This document shows, in pieces, positions 1 to 13,144 of a stretch of DNA of 64,000 bases. Source of the DNA: Aromatoleum bremense (GTDB lineage: Bacteria; Pseudomonadota; Gammaproteobacteria; Burkholderiales; Rhodocyclaceae); the NCBI RefSeq assembly GCF_017894365.1, contig NZ_CP059467.1, positions 4,030,001 through 4,094,000 of the forward strand. The letters are read 5' to 3'. Under the pieces are notes generated by a model, which saw nothing but the letters and a program-made list of their open reading frames with translations, did no database searches and was not told the DNA's origin. How positions within the stretch are numbered: the stretch's first letter is position 1; every line of letters begins with the position of its first letter. Position numbers and translations under genes: made by a program.

Positions 1-707
1 CACTTTCGCATGCGTGACGCGCGCACCCGCGCCGGCGTCGATCCGGGTGAGCGCGTCGGTGAGGTAGACCGCGTCGTCGCTGCCCGCGTAATGCTCGATC
101 ACCGTTGCTTCGGCGCCCGCCCCTGCGCGCACGACGGTACGCGGGAAGCTCGCGAGATCCATGCGGGTGGCGACGAACAGCAGGTGGACCGGCGCGTCGA
201 CCGCAACGCCGGGCGCAAGGTCGATATACGCGCCGTCCGTCCAGAACGCCGCATTCAGCGCCGCAAAACCGTTCGCCTCGGCCTCCGGATCGGTGTCGAG
301 AAGCTCTGCCGCGACCTCCGGGCGAGTCGCGACCAGTTCCGCGAGGCTGCCGACGTCGGCACCACGCGGCAGCGAGGCGACATGCGACAGCCCCGGCGCG
401 TAGCGGCCATCGACGAACACCAGGCGGTGCGTGCCGTCGAGCGCGTGACGCGCGAGTTCGCGCTCGGCGACGCCATTGCCGAGGCCTGAAAACCGCGTGC
501 CGTCGGCCACGACGTCGAACAGCCGCCGCTCGAGCGCCGACAGGTTCGTGTATTTCCAGTCTTCCTCGCGGGTCGTCGGCAGGCCGAGTTCGGCGAAGCG
601 CTCGATCGCCGCGTCGCGCAGGCGCTGCAGCCAGGGCAGCGACGCGCCCGGAAGCCGCGCCCGGTGCGCGGCGAACCGGCCGAGATAGTGCTCGCGCGCG
701 CCGGTCG

Positions 708-711
<4 letters not shown>
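1..711 (-). CDS. sufD: SufD, Fe-S cluster scaffold subunit (3' end outside window)
   Basis: This is the N-terminal 237 codons of SufD; the stop lies beyond the left edge. SufD pairs with SufB in the SufBC2D scaffold that builds Fe-S clusters in the cytoplasm. The N-terminus carries the family stretch T-R-E-E-D-W-K-Y-T-N-L at about residues 44-54. Its ATG overlaps the sufC stop codon (shared bases at 709-710), which points to translational coupling. SufD is usually about 430 residues, so a little over half is visible. Identification rests on this motif plus the position directly after sufB-sufC. Confidence 0.9.
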
Positions 712-1493
<782 letters not shown>

Positions 1494-1504
1494 TTCTCAC
1501 TCCT

Positions 1505-2953
<1,449 letters not shown>

Positions 2954-3316
2954 CTTTCCACCCCGCTTCATGCCGGTGCTTCGAAGGCGGACCGCACCTC
3001 GCGCCCGCGCGAGGCCGGATCGGGACGGACGCCGGCTGCGCGAACGCCGCGAGCCTCACCCCTTCGACGGCGCGGCAGCCGCTGAAATTCCCATCATCGT
3101 CGCCTGCGAGCCGTCCGCCCGCTGGCCGAAAGTGCGGTGGAATCATGGACAACGCCGCGAAAATCCAGTACGACTATCCGCGCGTGCCCCGGATCGAATA
3201 TTTGCGGCAAGCGCGGCCAGGCCCGCCTGTCGTCATCGCGGTGAGGTGCAAGCCGGCGATTCGCAAGCGTCTTGCGCACTGCACGGCCCCTCGTCCGTTC
3301 AAGGAGAATCGCCACC
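2954..3316. other. Intergenic region between sufB and the lon-like gene
   Basis: This 363-bp stretch separates two divergent genes and must hold promoters for both. I see no gene in it that is supported by start signals or a recognisable product. The only clear signal is AAGGAGAA at 3301-3308, the ribosome binding site of the lon-like gene. No convincing -35/-10 pair or IscR-type palindrome was recognised by eye. Confidence 0.6.
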
Positions 3317-5767
3317 ATGCCGGAAGTTCCGCCGCTCGACCCGCAAATCCTCTACACCCGATGCGACCCTCGCCTGTTCGATTTCGAGACGACCGAAAAT
3401 TTGCCGGAACCCGACGAGGTCTTCGGGCAGGCCCGCGCAGTCGATGCCGTGCAACTCGCCATCGAGATCGATGCGCCCGGCTACAACCTGTTTGTGCTGG
3501 GCGAGCCAGGCAGCAACCGGCATGGCGCGGTCCGCCGCATTCTCGAAGCCCATGCGGCCACCCGTCCGTCGCCGGGCGACTGGTGCTACACCAACAACTT
3601 CGCCGAGCCGAACCGGCCGCACGCACTGCAGTTGCCCGCCGGCCGGGGCGTGCAACTGCGTGACGACATGCAGCGCTTCGTCTCGGAGCTCGGCCAGGCG
3701 ATCGGCGCAGGTTTCGACAGCGAGGAATACCGCGCGCGCGTCGAGGCAATCCAGGAGGAATTCAAGAAACGCGAAGAGCTCGCATTGAGCGAACTCGGCG
3801 ACGCTGCCCTCGCCGAGAGCGTCGCCTTTGTGCGAACTCCTCAGGGCTTTGCGTTCCTGCCGATGAAGGACAAGGACACACTCGATCCCGAAGCTTTCGC
3901 GAACCTGCCCGACGACGAGCGCGAGCGCCTCGGCCATTCGATCGAAGCACTGCGGGAACGCCTGCACAAGCTCCTGCAACAATTTCCGCGCTGGCGCCGG
4001 GAGATGCAGGTGCAGGTTCGCGAGGCCAGCCGCGAAACGCTGAAACTCGCGGTGGGACACCTGATCGAGGAGATCAAGGAGCACTATCCTGACCTCCCCG
4101 CGGTGCAGTCGTTTCTCGACGACGTGCTGTGCGACGTTGTCGAAGTCGGCCAGGAGCTACGCGAGCAGGCGGCGAAAAGCGGCGATGCCGCGGCGTCCGA
4201 GGGCGGCATTTCGGCGCAACGCTACCAGGTGAACCTGATCGTCGACCAGGACGCGCGTCCTTTTGCACCGCTGGTGTTCGAGGATCACCCGACCTATCCG
4301 AACCTCGTCGGCCGTATCGACCAGTTCGCGCACATGGGCATGCTGGTGACGAACTTCACGCTGATCAAGCCGGGTGCGCTGCACCGCGCCAATGGCGGTT
4401 ACCTGATGCTCGACGCGGAAAAAGTGCTGATCCAGCCCTACGCGTGGGAAGGCCTGAAGCGTGCGCTGAAGTCGCGCCGGATCCGCATCGAATCACTCGC
4501 CCAGGTATTGGGCTGGGTCGGCGCCCTGCCCCTCGAGCCGGACCCGATCCCGTTGTCGGTCAAGCTGGTCCTGTTCGGTGAGCGCCGGCATTATTACCTG
4601 CTGAAGGCACTCGATGCGGAGTTCGCCGAGCTGTTCAAGATCGCCGCGGACTTCGAGGACACGGTCGAACGCAATGTCGACAACACGCAGCGCTATAGCC
4701 GGATGCTCGGGGCGCTCGTGCGACGTCAGGGCCTGAAGCCGCTCGCATGCGGCGGCGTGGCGCGGCTGGTCGAATATGGTTCCCGTCTCGCCGGCGACGC
4801 CGGAAAGTTGTCGACCCGGACACGCGATCTCGCCGACCTGCTGCAGGAAGCCGACCACTACGCCGGCAAGGCGGGCCGGCAGACGGTGCTGCGTGACGAC
4901 GTGGAAGCGGCGCTGGCCGCGCGGGTGCGCCGCGCCGACCGGCTGCGGGACTCGGTCTACGACGCCGTACTGCGGGAAACGGTATTGATCTCGACGAGCG
5001 GCAGCCACGCCGGGCAGATCAATGGACTGGCGGTGATCGATCTCGGTGATTTCAGGTTTGCGCGCCCGATGCGCGTCACCGCGACGGCCCGGGTGGGCGA
5101 CGGCGATGTCATCGACATCGAACGCAAGGCCGAACTGGGCGGCTCGCTGCACTCGAAGGGCGTGATGATCCTGTCGGCGTTCCTCGCAGCGCGCTATTCA
5201 CGCAACGCGCCGCTGTCGCTGTCGGCGAGTCTGGTGTTCGAGCAGTCCTACGGCCCGGTCGAAGGCGACAGCGCGTCGCTCGCCGAACTGTGTGCGCTGC
5301 TCTCCGCCCTTTCGGGCGTACCGATCAGGCAGTCCCTGGCTGTGACCGGGTCGGTGAATCAGCACGGCAAGGTGCAGGCGATCGGCGGTGTGAACGAGAA
5401 GATCGAAGGGTTTTTCGACATCTGCAAGGCGCGCGGCCTGAGCGGCGAGCAGGGAGTCCTGATCCCGCAGGCCAACGTGAAGCACCTGATGCTGCGCGCC
5501 GACGTCGTCGAGGCCGCCGCGGCCGGCCGCTTCGGCGTCTACGCGGTCGCGGACCTCGATGAGGCGATCGGCCTGCTGACCGGCATCCCGGCAGGCGTGG
5601 CGGATGCAGCGGGCGCATATCCGCAAGGATCGGTCAATCACCGCATCGAAGCGCGGCTCGCACAGTTCTGTGCACTGCGCGAAGAGTTCGGTGCCGGCGA
5701 CCGCCGGCGCAAGGGCAGCAACGCCACGCGATCGCGCGGGCAGGAGTCGGGTGGCGGTCTACAGTAA
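3317..5767 (+). CDS. Lon-family (S16) AAA+ protease
   Basis: This 816-residue protein belongs to the Lon-related AAA+ protease group (AAA_32 plus Lon_C) rather than to canonical Lon. The C-terminal domain has the Ser-Lys dyad: Ser652 in V-E-G-D-S-A-S and Lys695 in G-G-V-N-E-K-I-E-G, 43 residues apart as in E. coli Lon (679/722). The N-terminal nucleotide region at 62-70 reads G-E-P-G-S-N-R-H-G, which departs from the GxxGxGK[ST] consensus. The ATG at 3317 follows AAGGAGAA with 8-nt spacing, better than an in-frame start 45 bp upstream. It probably degrades damaged or regulatory proteins in the cytoplasm; the substrate is unknown. Confidence 0.88.
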   Translation: MPEVPPLDPQILYTRCDPRLFDFETTENLPEPDEVFGQARAVDAVQLAIEIDAPGYNLFVLGEPGSNRHGAVRRILEAHAATRPSPGDWCYTNNFAEPNRPHALQLPAGRGVQLRDDMQRFVSELGQAIGAGFDSEEYRARVEAIQEEFKKREELALSELGDAALAESVAFVRTPQGFAFLPMKDKDTLDPEAFANLPDDERERLGHSIEALRERLHKLLQQFPRWRREMQVQVREASRETLKLAVGHLIEEIKEHYPDLPAVQSFLDDVLCDVVEVGQELREQAAKSGDAAASEGGISAQRYQVNLIVDQDARPFAPLVFEDHPTYPNLVGRIDQFAHMGMLVTNFTLIKPGALHRANGGYLMLDAEKVLIQPYAWEGLKRALKSRRIRIESLAQVLGWVGALPLEPDPIPLSVKLVLFGERRHYYLLKALDAEFAELFKIAADFEDTVERNVDNTQRYSRMLGALVRRQGLKPLACGGVARLVEYGSRLAGDAGKLSTRTRDLADLLQEADHYAGKAGRQTVLRDDVEAALAARVRRADRLRDSVYDAVLRETVLISTSGSHAGQINGLAVIDLGDFRFARPMRVTATARVGDGDVIDIERKAELGGSLHSKGVMILSAFLAARYSRNAPLSLSASLVFEQSYGPVEGDSASLAELCALLSALSGVPIRQSLAVTGSVNQHGKVQAIGGVNEKIEGFFDICKARGLSGEQGVLIPQANVKHLMLRADVVEAAAAGRFGVYAVADLDEAIGLLTGIPAGVADAAGAYPQGSVNHRIEARLAQFCALREEFGAGDRRRKGSNATRSRGQESGGGLQ

Positions 5768-5793
5768 GAGCGTCACCCACCGGGAGGCTTGCC

Positions 5794-6393
5794 ATGCAGG
5801 GCACGGACGTATCGATCGACTTGAAGGCAGGCGATGCGCTGGTACTGGTCGACGTTCAGCGGGATTTCCTTCCCGGCGGCAGCCTTGCGGTGCCCGGCGG
5901 CGATGAAGTCGTACCGCCGTTGAATCGGCTGATCGCCGGTTTCGTGCGCCGTGGCCTCGCGGTCATCGCCACGCGCGACTGGCATCCGGCCGGCCACTGC
6001 TCGTTCCGCGACCGCGGCGGCCCTTGGCCCCCGCACTGTGTTGCCGACAGCCCCGGAGCCGCTTTCCCGCCGGAGCTGGCGCTGCCCGCCTCGGCCGCCA
6101 TCGTGTCCAAGGCCACCGCCGCAGACGCCGATGCGTATTCCGGTTTCGACCGCACCGACCTCGACGAACGCCTGCGCGCCGCGGGCGTGCAGCGCCTCTT
6201 CGTCGGTGGGCTGGCGACCGACTACTGCGTGCTCAACACCGTCAGGGACGGGCTCGCAAAGGGATACGCGGTGATGTTGCTGACCGACGCGATCCGTGCC
6301 GTCGAGGCTGCGCCCGGGGACGGCGCGAAGGCGATTGCGCAGATGCTGCGGCTCGGCGCCCTTCCTGTCGCGAGCGGCGCTGTGGCCGTTTGA
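5794..6393 (+). CDS. pncA: Nicotinamidase
   Basis: This 199-residue isochorismatase-fold hydrolase converts nicotinamide to nicotinate in NAD salvage. The catalytic triad of the family is visible: Asp in V-D-V-Q-R-D-F near the N-terminus, Lys in V-S-K-A-T, and Cys in T-D-Y-C-V-L-N-T. The metal site is represented by T-R-D-W-H-P-A-G-H. GGAGG at about 5780-5784 lies upstream of the start. The next gene encodes nicotinate phosphoribosyltransferase and begins 4 bp after the stop, so the two successive steps of the Preiss-Handler route are coupled. Confidence 0.95.
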   Translation: MQGTDVSIDLKAGDALVLVDVQRDFLPGGSLAVPGGDEVVPPLNRLIAGFVRRGLAVIATRDWHPAGHCSFRDRGGPWPPHCVADSPGAAFPPELALPASAAIVSKATAADADAYSGFDRTDLDERLRAAGVQRLFVGGLATDYCVLNTVRDGLAKGYAVMLLTDAIRAVEAAPGDGAKAIAQMLRLGALPVASGAVAV

Positions 6394-6397
6394 TGCC

Positions 6398-7792
6398 ATG
6401 ACCGATCTGCCTCCCGCGCCCGCCCTGTTGACCGATCTCTATCAGCTGACGATGCTGCAGGCCTATTTCGACGGCGGCATGACGCAGACCGCGGCGTTCG
6501 AGTTCTTTGTCCGCAAGCTGCCCCCGCAGCGCAATTTCCTCATCGCGGCCGGCCTCGAGCAGGTGCTCGACTACCTCGAAACGCTGCGCTTTTCCGACGC
6601 CGAACTCGAGTGGCTTGCCGCCTGCGGCCGCTTCCGGCAGGAGTTCATCGACCGGCTCGCGGCGCTGCGCTTCACCGGCGACGTCGACGCGATGGCCGAA
6701 GGCACGGTGTTCTTCGCCGACGAGCCGATCCTGCGCGTGACCGCCCCGCTGCCGCAGGCGCAGCTCGTCGAAACGCGGATCATCAATCTGCTGCAGTACC
6801 AGAGCATGGTCGCGTCGAAGGCGGTGCGCTGCGCGATCGCCGCCGGAGGCCGGCTGCTCGTCGACTTCGGGCTGCGTCGCGCGCATGGCGCCGAAGCCGG
6901 GCTGCTGTCGGCGCGCGCGAGCTACCTCGCCGGTTTCAGCGGCACCGCGACGGTGCTCGCCGGCGTCAAATGGGACGTTCCGCTGTACGGCACGATGGCC
7001 CATTCCTTCATCCAGGCGCACGAGGATGAAGTGTCCGCATTCGAACATTTCGCGCGCTCGCAGCCACGCGCGAACACGATGCTGATCGACACTTACGACA
7101 CCGAGGCGGCGGCCCGCCAGCTCGTGGCGTTGGCCCAACGGCTGCGGCCGGATGGCATTGCGATCCAGGCGGTGCGCATCGACAGCGGAGACCTCGCGGA
7201 ACTGGCACGGCGCGTGCGCGTGATTCTCGATGCCGGCGGACTGGACGGCGTACGGATCTTCGTCAGCGGCAATCTCGACGAGCATGCGGTGCGCGACCTC
7301 GTCGCCGCGCAGGCGCCGATCGACGGCTTTGGCGTCGGCACGCGGATGAACACCTCGGCCGATTACCCGTATCTCGACTGCGCCTACAAACTGCAGGAAT
7401 ACGCGGGGCAGCCACGACGCAAGCGCTCCGAAGGCAAGGCCACGTGGCCGGGACGCAAGCAGGTCTACCGCAGCCATGACGCGCAGGACCGTTTCAGCGG
7501 CGATCTGCTGACCACCGTGGATGAGCCCGCTTCCGGCGAACCGTTGTTGCGGCCGATGATGCGCGCGGGCAGCCGGCTGGAGGCGGCGCCTGCGCTGGCC
7601 GCATTGCGCCGGCACGCCGCCGCCCAGGTCGCGGCGCTGCCCGACGCGCTGCGCGGGCTCGATCCGGCAGCGCCCTATCCGGTCACAGTGGCCGACCGGC
7701 TGCGTGCCCTTGCCGACGCCGTCGACCGGCGGGTGCGCCGTGGGCAACAGGGATCGGCATCCCCCGCTCCCGACGCACCGGATCACCCCTGA
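6398..7792 (+). CDS. pncB: Nicotinate phosphoribosyltransferase
   Basis: This enzyme joins nicotinate and PRPP to give nicotinate mononucleotide, the committed step of NAD salvage, using the nicotinate released by PncA. The 464-residue product starts M-T-D-L-P-P-A-P-A-L-L-T-D-L-Y-Q-L-T-M, the usual N-terminus of the family. The central D-F-G-L-R-R-A-H-G and the G-V-G-T-R segment are typical of the type II phosphoribosyltransferase barrel. The start at 6398 sits 4 bp after the pncA stop without a strong ribosome binding site of its own, so reinitiation from pncA is likely. The C-terminus is an alanine-rich tail. Confidence 0.95.
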   Translation: MTDLPPAPALLTDLYQLTMLQAYFDGGMTQTAAFEFFVRKLPPQRNFLIAAGLEQVLDYLETLRFSDAELEWLAACGRFRQEFIDRLAALRFTGDVDAMAEGTVFFADEPILRVTAPLPQAQLVETRIINLLQYQSMVASKAVRCAIAAGGRLLVDFGLRRAHGAEAGLLSARASYLAGFSGTATVLAGVKWDVPLYGTMAHSFIQAHEDEVSAFEHFARSQPRANTMLIDTYDTEAAARQLVALAQRLRPDGIAIQAVRIDSGDLAELARRVRVILDAGGLDGVRIFVSGNLDEHAVRDLVAAQAPIDGFGVGTRMNTSADYPYLDCAYKLQEYAGQPRRKRSEGKATWPGRKQVYRSHDAQDRFSGDLLTTVDEPASGEPLLRPMMRAGSRLEAAPALAALRRHAAAQVAALPDALRGLDPAAPYPVTVADRLRALADAVDRRVRRGQQGSASPAPDAPDHP

Positions 7793-7841
7793 CGGGCGAG
7801 TCGCAAGCCGGTCCACGTAACCAACAACCGGAGCCACGAAC

Positions 7842-8315
7842 ATGAGCCTGAATCTGAGTTCCACGGCGTTTCCCCACGGCGGCGCCATTCCGGCCACCTA
7901 CACTTGCGACGGGCGGGACGTGTCTCCGCCCCTGGGCTGGTCCGGCATCCCCGAAAACACTCGCAGCCTGGCGCTGATCGTCGATGACCCCGATGCGCCG
8001 GATCCGGCCGCCCCCCAGCGGACGTGGGTGCATTGGGTGCTGTACAACCTCCCGCCGACAACGGCCGGCCTGCCCGAAGCCGTCGCCATGGCCGATCTGC
8101 CGCCCGGCACGCGCGAAGGGACGAACGACTGGAAGCGCACCGGCTACGGCGGCCCTTGCCCGCCGATCGGCCGGCACCGCTACTTCCACAAGCTCTACGC
8201 CCTCGACGTCGTCCTCGCCGCCCTCGGCGCACCGACGAAGGCCGGCTTGGAACACGCCATGCAGGGCCACATTCTTGCCCAGGCGGAACTTGTCGGAACG
8301 TACCAGCGGCCGTGA
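7842..8315 (+). CDS. YbhB/YbcL-type Raf kinase inhibitor-like (PEBP) protein
   Basis: This 157-residue protein matches the bacterial phosphatidylethanolamine-binding protein family (YbhB/YbcL type). Visible family signatures are the N-terminal I-P-A-T-Y-T-C-D-G, the S-L-A-L-I-V-D-D-P-D-A-P segment with the ligand-pocket aspartates, V-H-W-V-L-Y-N-L-P, and G-P-C-P-P-I-G-R-H-R-Y. There is no signal peptide, so it should be cytoplasmic. The biochemical role in bacteria is not settled. It lies 49 bp after pncB in the same direction and may be co-transcribed, though no functional link is apparent. Confidence 0.93.
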   Translation: MSLNLSSTAFPHGGAIPATYTCDGRDVSPPLGWSGIPENTRSLALIVDDPDAPDPAAPQRTWVHWVLYNLPPTTAGLPEAVAMADLPPGTREGTNDWKRTGYGGPCPPIGRHRYFHKLYALDVVLAALGAPTKAGLEHAMQGHILAQAELVGTYQRP

Positions 8316-8532
8316 GCCTGGGCGAAGGCCGCGGGCCATGCCGTGCAGGCGAATTCAAAATCGAGGCGACCGGAACTCGCCTTCGGCCGGCCAGTCGCAT
8401 GAAGACGCGAGCTGTGGCCCTGCCGGAGGGTTGGATATACCGCGCCCCGATTTCCGTCGCGGCCGGCGCGCTCGGCCGCACGCGGCGGCGGAGCGCGTCG
8501 TTCGGGCGATTTCCACCACAGGAGGTATCCCG

Positions 8533-8949
8533 ATGAACAAACACAAAATCGCCGCCGGTCTGCTGGTTCTCGCCGCCGGGTTGTGGGGCGGCGCCGCAAC
8601 GGCGCAGGAAGCGGGTCCGGCACTCGACGTGCGGGAGTTCGAGGGGGTGCGCTACATGACCGGCGGCGTCGGCGAGGAGGAGCGCAACCAGCTTCTCGCG
8701 TCCGCGCAGGACTTCAGCATGAAACTCGTTTTCGCCGAAAAATCAGGCGATTATCTCGCTGACATCAACGTCGCGATCGCCGATTCGGCGGGCCGCAAGG
8801 TTCTCGAAGCGAGAGCCGACGGTCCGCTCATGCTGGCGCAACTGCCTCCCGGCAACTACCGCGTCACGGCGATGGCGAACGGACGCGAGCAAACCCGGAA
8901 CGCCAGCGTTGCGCGCACCGGACAGCAATCGCTGACCTTCTACTGGTAG
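8533..8949 (+). CDS. Small secreted protein with carboxypeptidase-regulatory-like fold
   Basis: This 138-residue protein has a clear Sec signal peptide (M-N-K-H-K, a hydrophobic stretch, then A-T-A-Q-E, cleavage probably after residue 25 or 26). The mature part contains D-I-N-V-A-I-A-D-S-A-G-R-K-V-L and L-P-P-G-N-Y-R-V-T-A, a pattern seen in carboxypeptidase regulatory-like / transthyretin-type beta sandwiches. An excellent AGGAGGT ribosome binding site lies at 8520-8526, and the ATG at 8533 is unambiguous. It is probably periplasmic. I do not recognise a specific function. Confidence 0.85.
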   Translation: MNKHKIAAGLLVLAAGLWGGAATAQEAGPALDVREFEGVRYMTGGVGEEERNQLLASAQDFSMKLVFAEKSGDYLADINVAIADSAGRKVLEARADGPLMLAQLPPGNYRVTAMANGREQTRNASVARTGQQSLTFYW

Positions 8950-8992
8950 CCCGGACGATGCCGGCGCGCGCCCGGGCGGGCACGTGCCGTCG

Positions 8993-9730
8993 TCAGGACT
9001 TGCAGACTTCCTCGAGGACGCGGCGCACGCGCACCATCGCATCCTGCAGTACCACTTCGATGCTGTCGAAGAGGATGCCCCTCTCGCTCGCGCCGCGCCC
9101 GGCGGCGTAGTTCGCGATGACATTGATCGCGGCATAGGGCAGGCTGATTTCGCGCGCGAGCGCGGCTTCGGGCATCCCGGTCATGCCGACCAGTTCGGCA
9201 CCATCGCGCTCGAGCCGGTTGACCTCCGCCGCCGTCTCGAGGCGCGGCCCCTGCGTCGCGGCGTACACGCCGCCATTGACGATGTGTTCCCCCGTCGCCA
9301 TGCCCGCGGCGAGAATCCGCTGGCGCAACGGCTCGTCGTACGGATGGGTGAAATCGATGTGATGCACCCCCTCGTCGCCACCCTCGAAGAACGTGCTCTT
9401 GCGTCCCCACGTGTAGTCGATGATCTGGTGAGGCACGACCAGTGCGCCGGGGCCGAAATCGTCGCGGATGCCGCCGACCGAGGCCACCGAGATGACGCCG
9501 GTCGCCTTGACATGCTTCAGCGCCCACAGGTTTGCGCGGTAATTGACCAGATGCGGCGGGATCGTGTGTCCATAGCCGTGGCGCGCGAGAAAGACCACCG
9601 GCCGCTCGCGCAAGCGGCCGAACGTCAGCGCTCCGGACGGTTCTCCGTAAGGGGTGCGTACCACTTCGCGGCGGGCGATCTCGAGCGTCGAAAGCTGCGT
9701 GAGTCCGCTACCGCCAATGATTGCGAGCAT
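8993..9730 (-). CDS. S-methyl-5'-thioadenosine/thioinosine phosphorylase family protein
   Basis: This 245-residue nucleoside phosphorylase belongs to the MTAP/MTIP family, which splits 5'-methylthio-nucleosides with phosphate in methionine salvage and polyamine metabolism. It shows the N-terminal I-I-G-G-S-G-L phosphate loop, the R-H-G-Y-G-H-T-I-P-P-H motif, the Y-A-A-T-Q-G-P-R-L-E-T segment, and V-G-M-T-G-M-P-E-A. Many beta- and gammaproteobacteria use the thioinosine-specific form; the sequence alone does not let me separate the two substrates with confidence. The start at 9730 begins M-L-A-I-I-G-G-S-G and avoids a longer upstream frame with no family similarity. It is divergent from typA. 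Confidence 0.9.
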   Translation of the reverse strand: MLAIIGGSGLTQLSTLEIARREVVRTPYGEPSGALTFGRLRERPVVFLARHGYGHTIPPHLVNYRANLWALKHVKATGVISVASVGGIRDDFGPGALVVPHQIIDYTWGRKSTFFEGGDEGVHHIDFTHPYDEPLRQRILAAGMATGEHIVNGGVYAATQGPRLETAAEVNRLERDGAELVGMTGMPEAALAREISLPYAAINVIANYAAGRGASERGILFDSIEVVLQDAMVRVRRVLEEVCKS

Positions 9731-9840
9731 CGGGTCGGTCTCCAGAAAAACGGCGCCGATTCTAGCATGAGCCCTGCCGCCCCCTCGCTCGCGCCCCGCA
9801 CGAAAAGGGTGAAGGGCGCGATGCTGCAATGCGGCGTCCG

Positions 9841-9849
9841 TGCTAAAAT
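9841..9849 (+). promoter_or_regulatory. Candidate extended -10 element for typA
   Basis: The sequence TGCTAAAAT lies 31 nt upstream of the typA start in the short AT-rich part of the intergenic region. TGN followed by TAAAAT fits an extended -10 promoter, which can work without a good -35. No good -35 is seen at the usual distance. This is a by-eye call. Confidence 0.4.
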
Positions 9850-9879
9850 TAAAAACTTTTCAAAGACTTCTGGACCCAA

Positions 9880-11697
<1,818 letters not shown>

Positions 11698-11724
11698 TCG
11701 ATCGGCCTCGCGCATGAGGATCGC

Positions 11725-11756
11725 GAAGGGGAGGCACCGGCGGGTGCCTCCCCTTC
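11725..11756. terminator. Strong hairpin terminator between typA and dctM
   Basis: A perfect 14-bp stem (GAAGGGGAGGCACC at 11725-11738 and its exact complement at 11743-11756) closes a 4-nt GGCG loop. It is followed by GTTCTTTC on the plus strand, a modest T-rich tail. It lies 27 bp after the typA stop and about 60 bp from the end of the convergent dctM gene, so it can stop transcription from both sides. Confidence 0.85.
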
Positions 11757-11818
11757 GTTCTTTCAGCCTTCGCCCGACTCGCCTGCCGATGCACCCATCG
11801 GCCGGAACCGCCGCCCCG

Positions 11819-13144
11819 TCAGGCCAGCAGGCGCAACAGGAACAACGAGAGGCCCGGGAACAGCACGAGAATGACGATGCGCGCGAGATCCGACGCAAGA
11901 AACGGCATTACCCCGCGGAAGATCGTCGCCATCGGGATATCCCGCGCCACCCCGCTGATGATGTAGACATTCATCCCGACCGGTGGCGTGATCAGGCCGA
12001 TCTCCATCACCACCAGCGCCACCATGCCGAACCAGATGGCCTTGTCTTCGAGCCCGAGGCCCCAATAGTCCAGGCCGAGCACGATGGGCAGGAAGATCGG
12101 CACGGTCAGCAGGATCATCGACAGGCTGTCCATCACACAACCGAGCAGCATGTAGATGATGATGATCACCATCAGCACGGTGAAGGGACCAAAGCCCATG
12201 CCCTGCACCCATGCAGCCGCCTCGGCCGGCATCTGGCTCACGGCCATGAAGGAGTTGAGCATATCGGCCCCGAGCAGGATCAGGAACATCATGCCCGTCC
12301 CCGTGGCCGTGCCGTAGAAGCATTGGATCAACCCCTGGCCCTTCAGCCCGCCCGACTTCCATGCCGTGACACCGGTGGCAAGCACGCCGATCGATGCGGC
12401 TTCGGTGGGCGTGAACAGCCCGCCGTAAATGCCGCCGATCACCACCACGAAGATCAGCAGCACCGGCCAGGTGTCGATCACCGTGGAGAGCCGCTCGGCC
12501 CAGGTATGCCTGGGCGTGCCTGGTCCGCCCGCCGCCGGGTCGACCCGGGTGACGATCGCGACCACCAGCATGTAGCCCAGCGCCGCGAGGATGCCGGGGA
12601 TGAAGGCCGCGACGAACAGCTTGGCGATGTTCTGCTCGGCAAGGATCGCATAGATCACCAGCGGCACCGAGGGCGGTATCAGGATGCCGAGGGTGCCGCC
12701 CGCGGCGAGCGAGCCGGCGGCGAGACCGGGTTTGTACTGATGACGCTTGAGTTCCGGCAGGACCACGTGCGACATCGTCGCCGCGGTCGCCAGCGAGGAG
12801 CCGCAGATCGCGCCGAAACCTGCGCAGGAGGCGATCCCGGCCATCGCCATGCCGCCGCGCCAATGGCCGATGAAGGCATTGGCGGCGCGGAACAGCGCAC
12901 GCGACAGGCCGCCGTGGGTGGCGAACTGGCCCATCAACAGGAAGAGCGGCACGACCGACAGGTCGTACAGCGAGAAGCGGCCGTAAGGCGCGTTCTTCAG
13001 GTAGGCGAGCAGCGGGTCCCAGCCCGACACCCAGATGTAGCCGATGGCACCGGTGAGAAACATCGCGATGCCGATCTGCACCCGCAGCGCCAGCATGGCC
13101 ATCATCGCCGCGCCCATGGTCAGGCCGATTGCCGTTCCGGTCAT
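11819..13144 (-). CDS. dctM: TRAP transporter large membrane subunit
   Basis: DctM is the 12-helix transport subunit of a tripartite periplasmic transporter that moves organic acids using an ion gradient. The 441-residue protein is almost entirely hydrophobic, with typical DctM stretches such as P-L-F-L-L-M-G-Q-F, G-I-L-I-P-P-S-V-P-L-V-I-Y and L-I-T-P-P-V-G-M-N-V-Y. The start at 13144 is preceded by GGAGGAGCACC, and its ATG overlaps the TGA of dctQ. It is the last gene of the protocatechuate/4-hydroxybenzoate operon, so the probable cargo is an aromatic acid; that is inference from context. Confidence 0.95.
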   Translation of the reverse strand: MTGTAIGLTMGAAMMAMLALRVQIGIAMFLTGAIGYIWVSGWDPLLAYLKNAPYGRFSLYDLSVVPLFLLMGQFATHGGLSRALFRAANAFIGHWRGGMAMAGIASCAGFGAICGSSLATAATMSHVVLPELKRHQYKPGLAAGSLAAGGTLGILIPPSVPLVIYAILAEQNIAKLFVAAFIPGILAALGYMLVVAIVTRVDPAAGGPGTPRHTWAERLSTVIDTWPVLLIFVVVIGGIYGGLFTPTEAASIGVLATGVTAWKSGGLKGQGLIQCFYGTATGTGMMFLILLGADMLNSFMAVSQMPAEAAAWVQGMGFGPFTVLMVIIIIYMLLGCVMDSLSMILLTVPIFLPIVLGLDYWGLGLEDKAIWFGMVALVVMEIGLITPPVGMNVYIISGVARDIPMATIFRGVMPFLASDLARIVILVLFPGLSLFLLRLLA

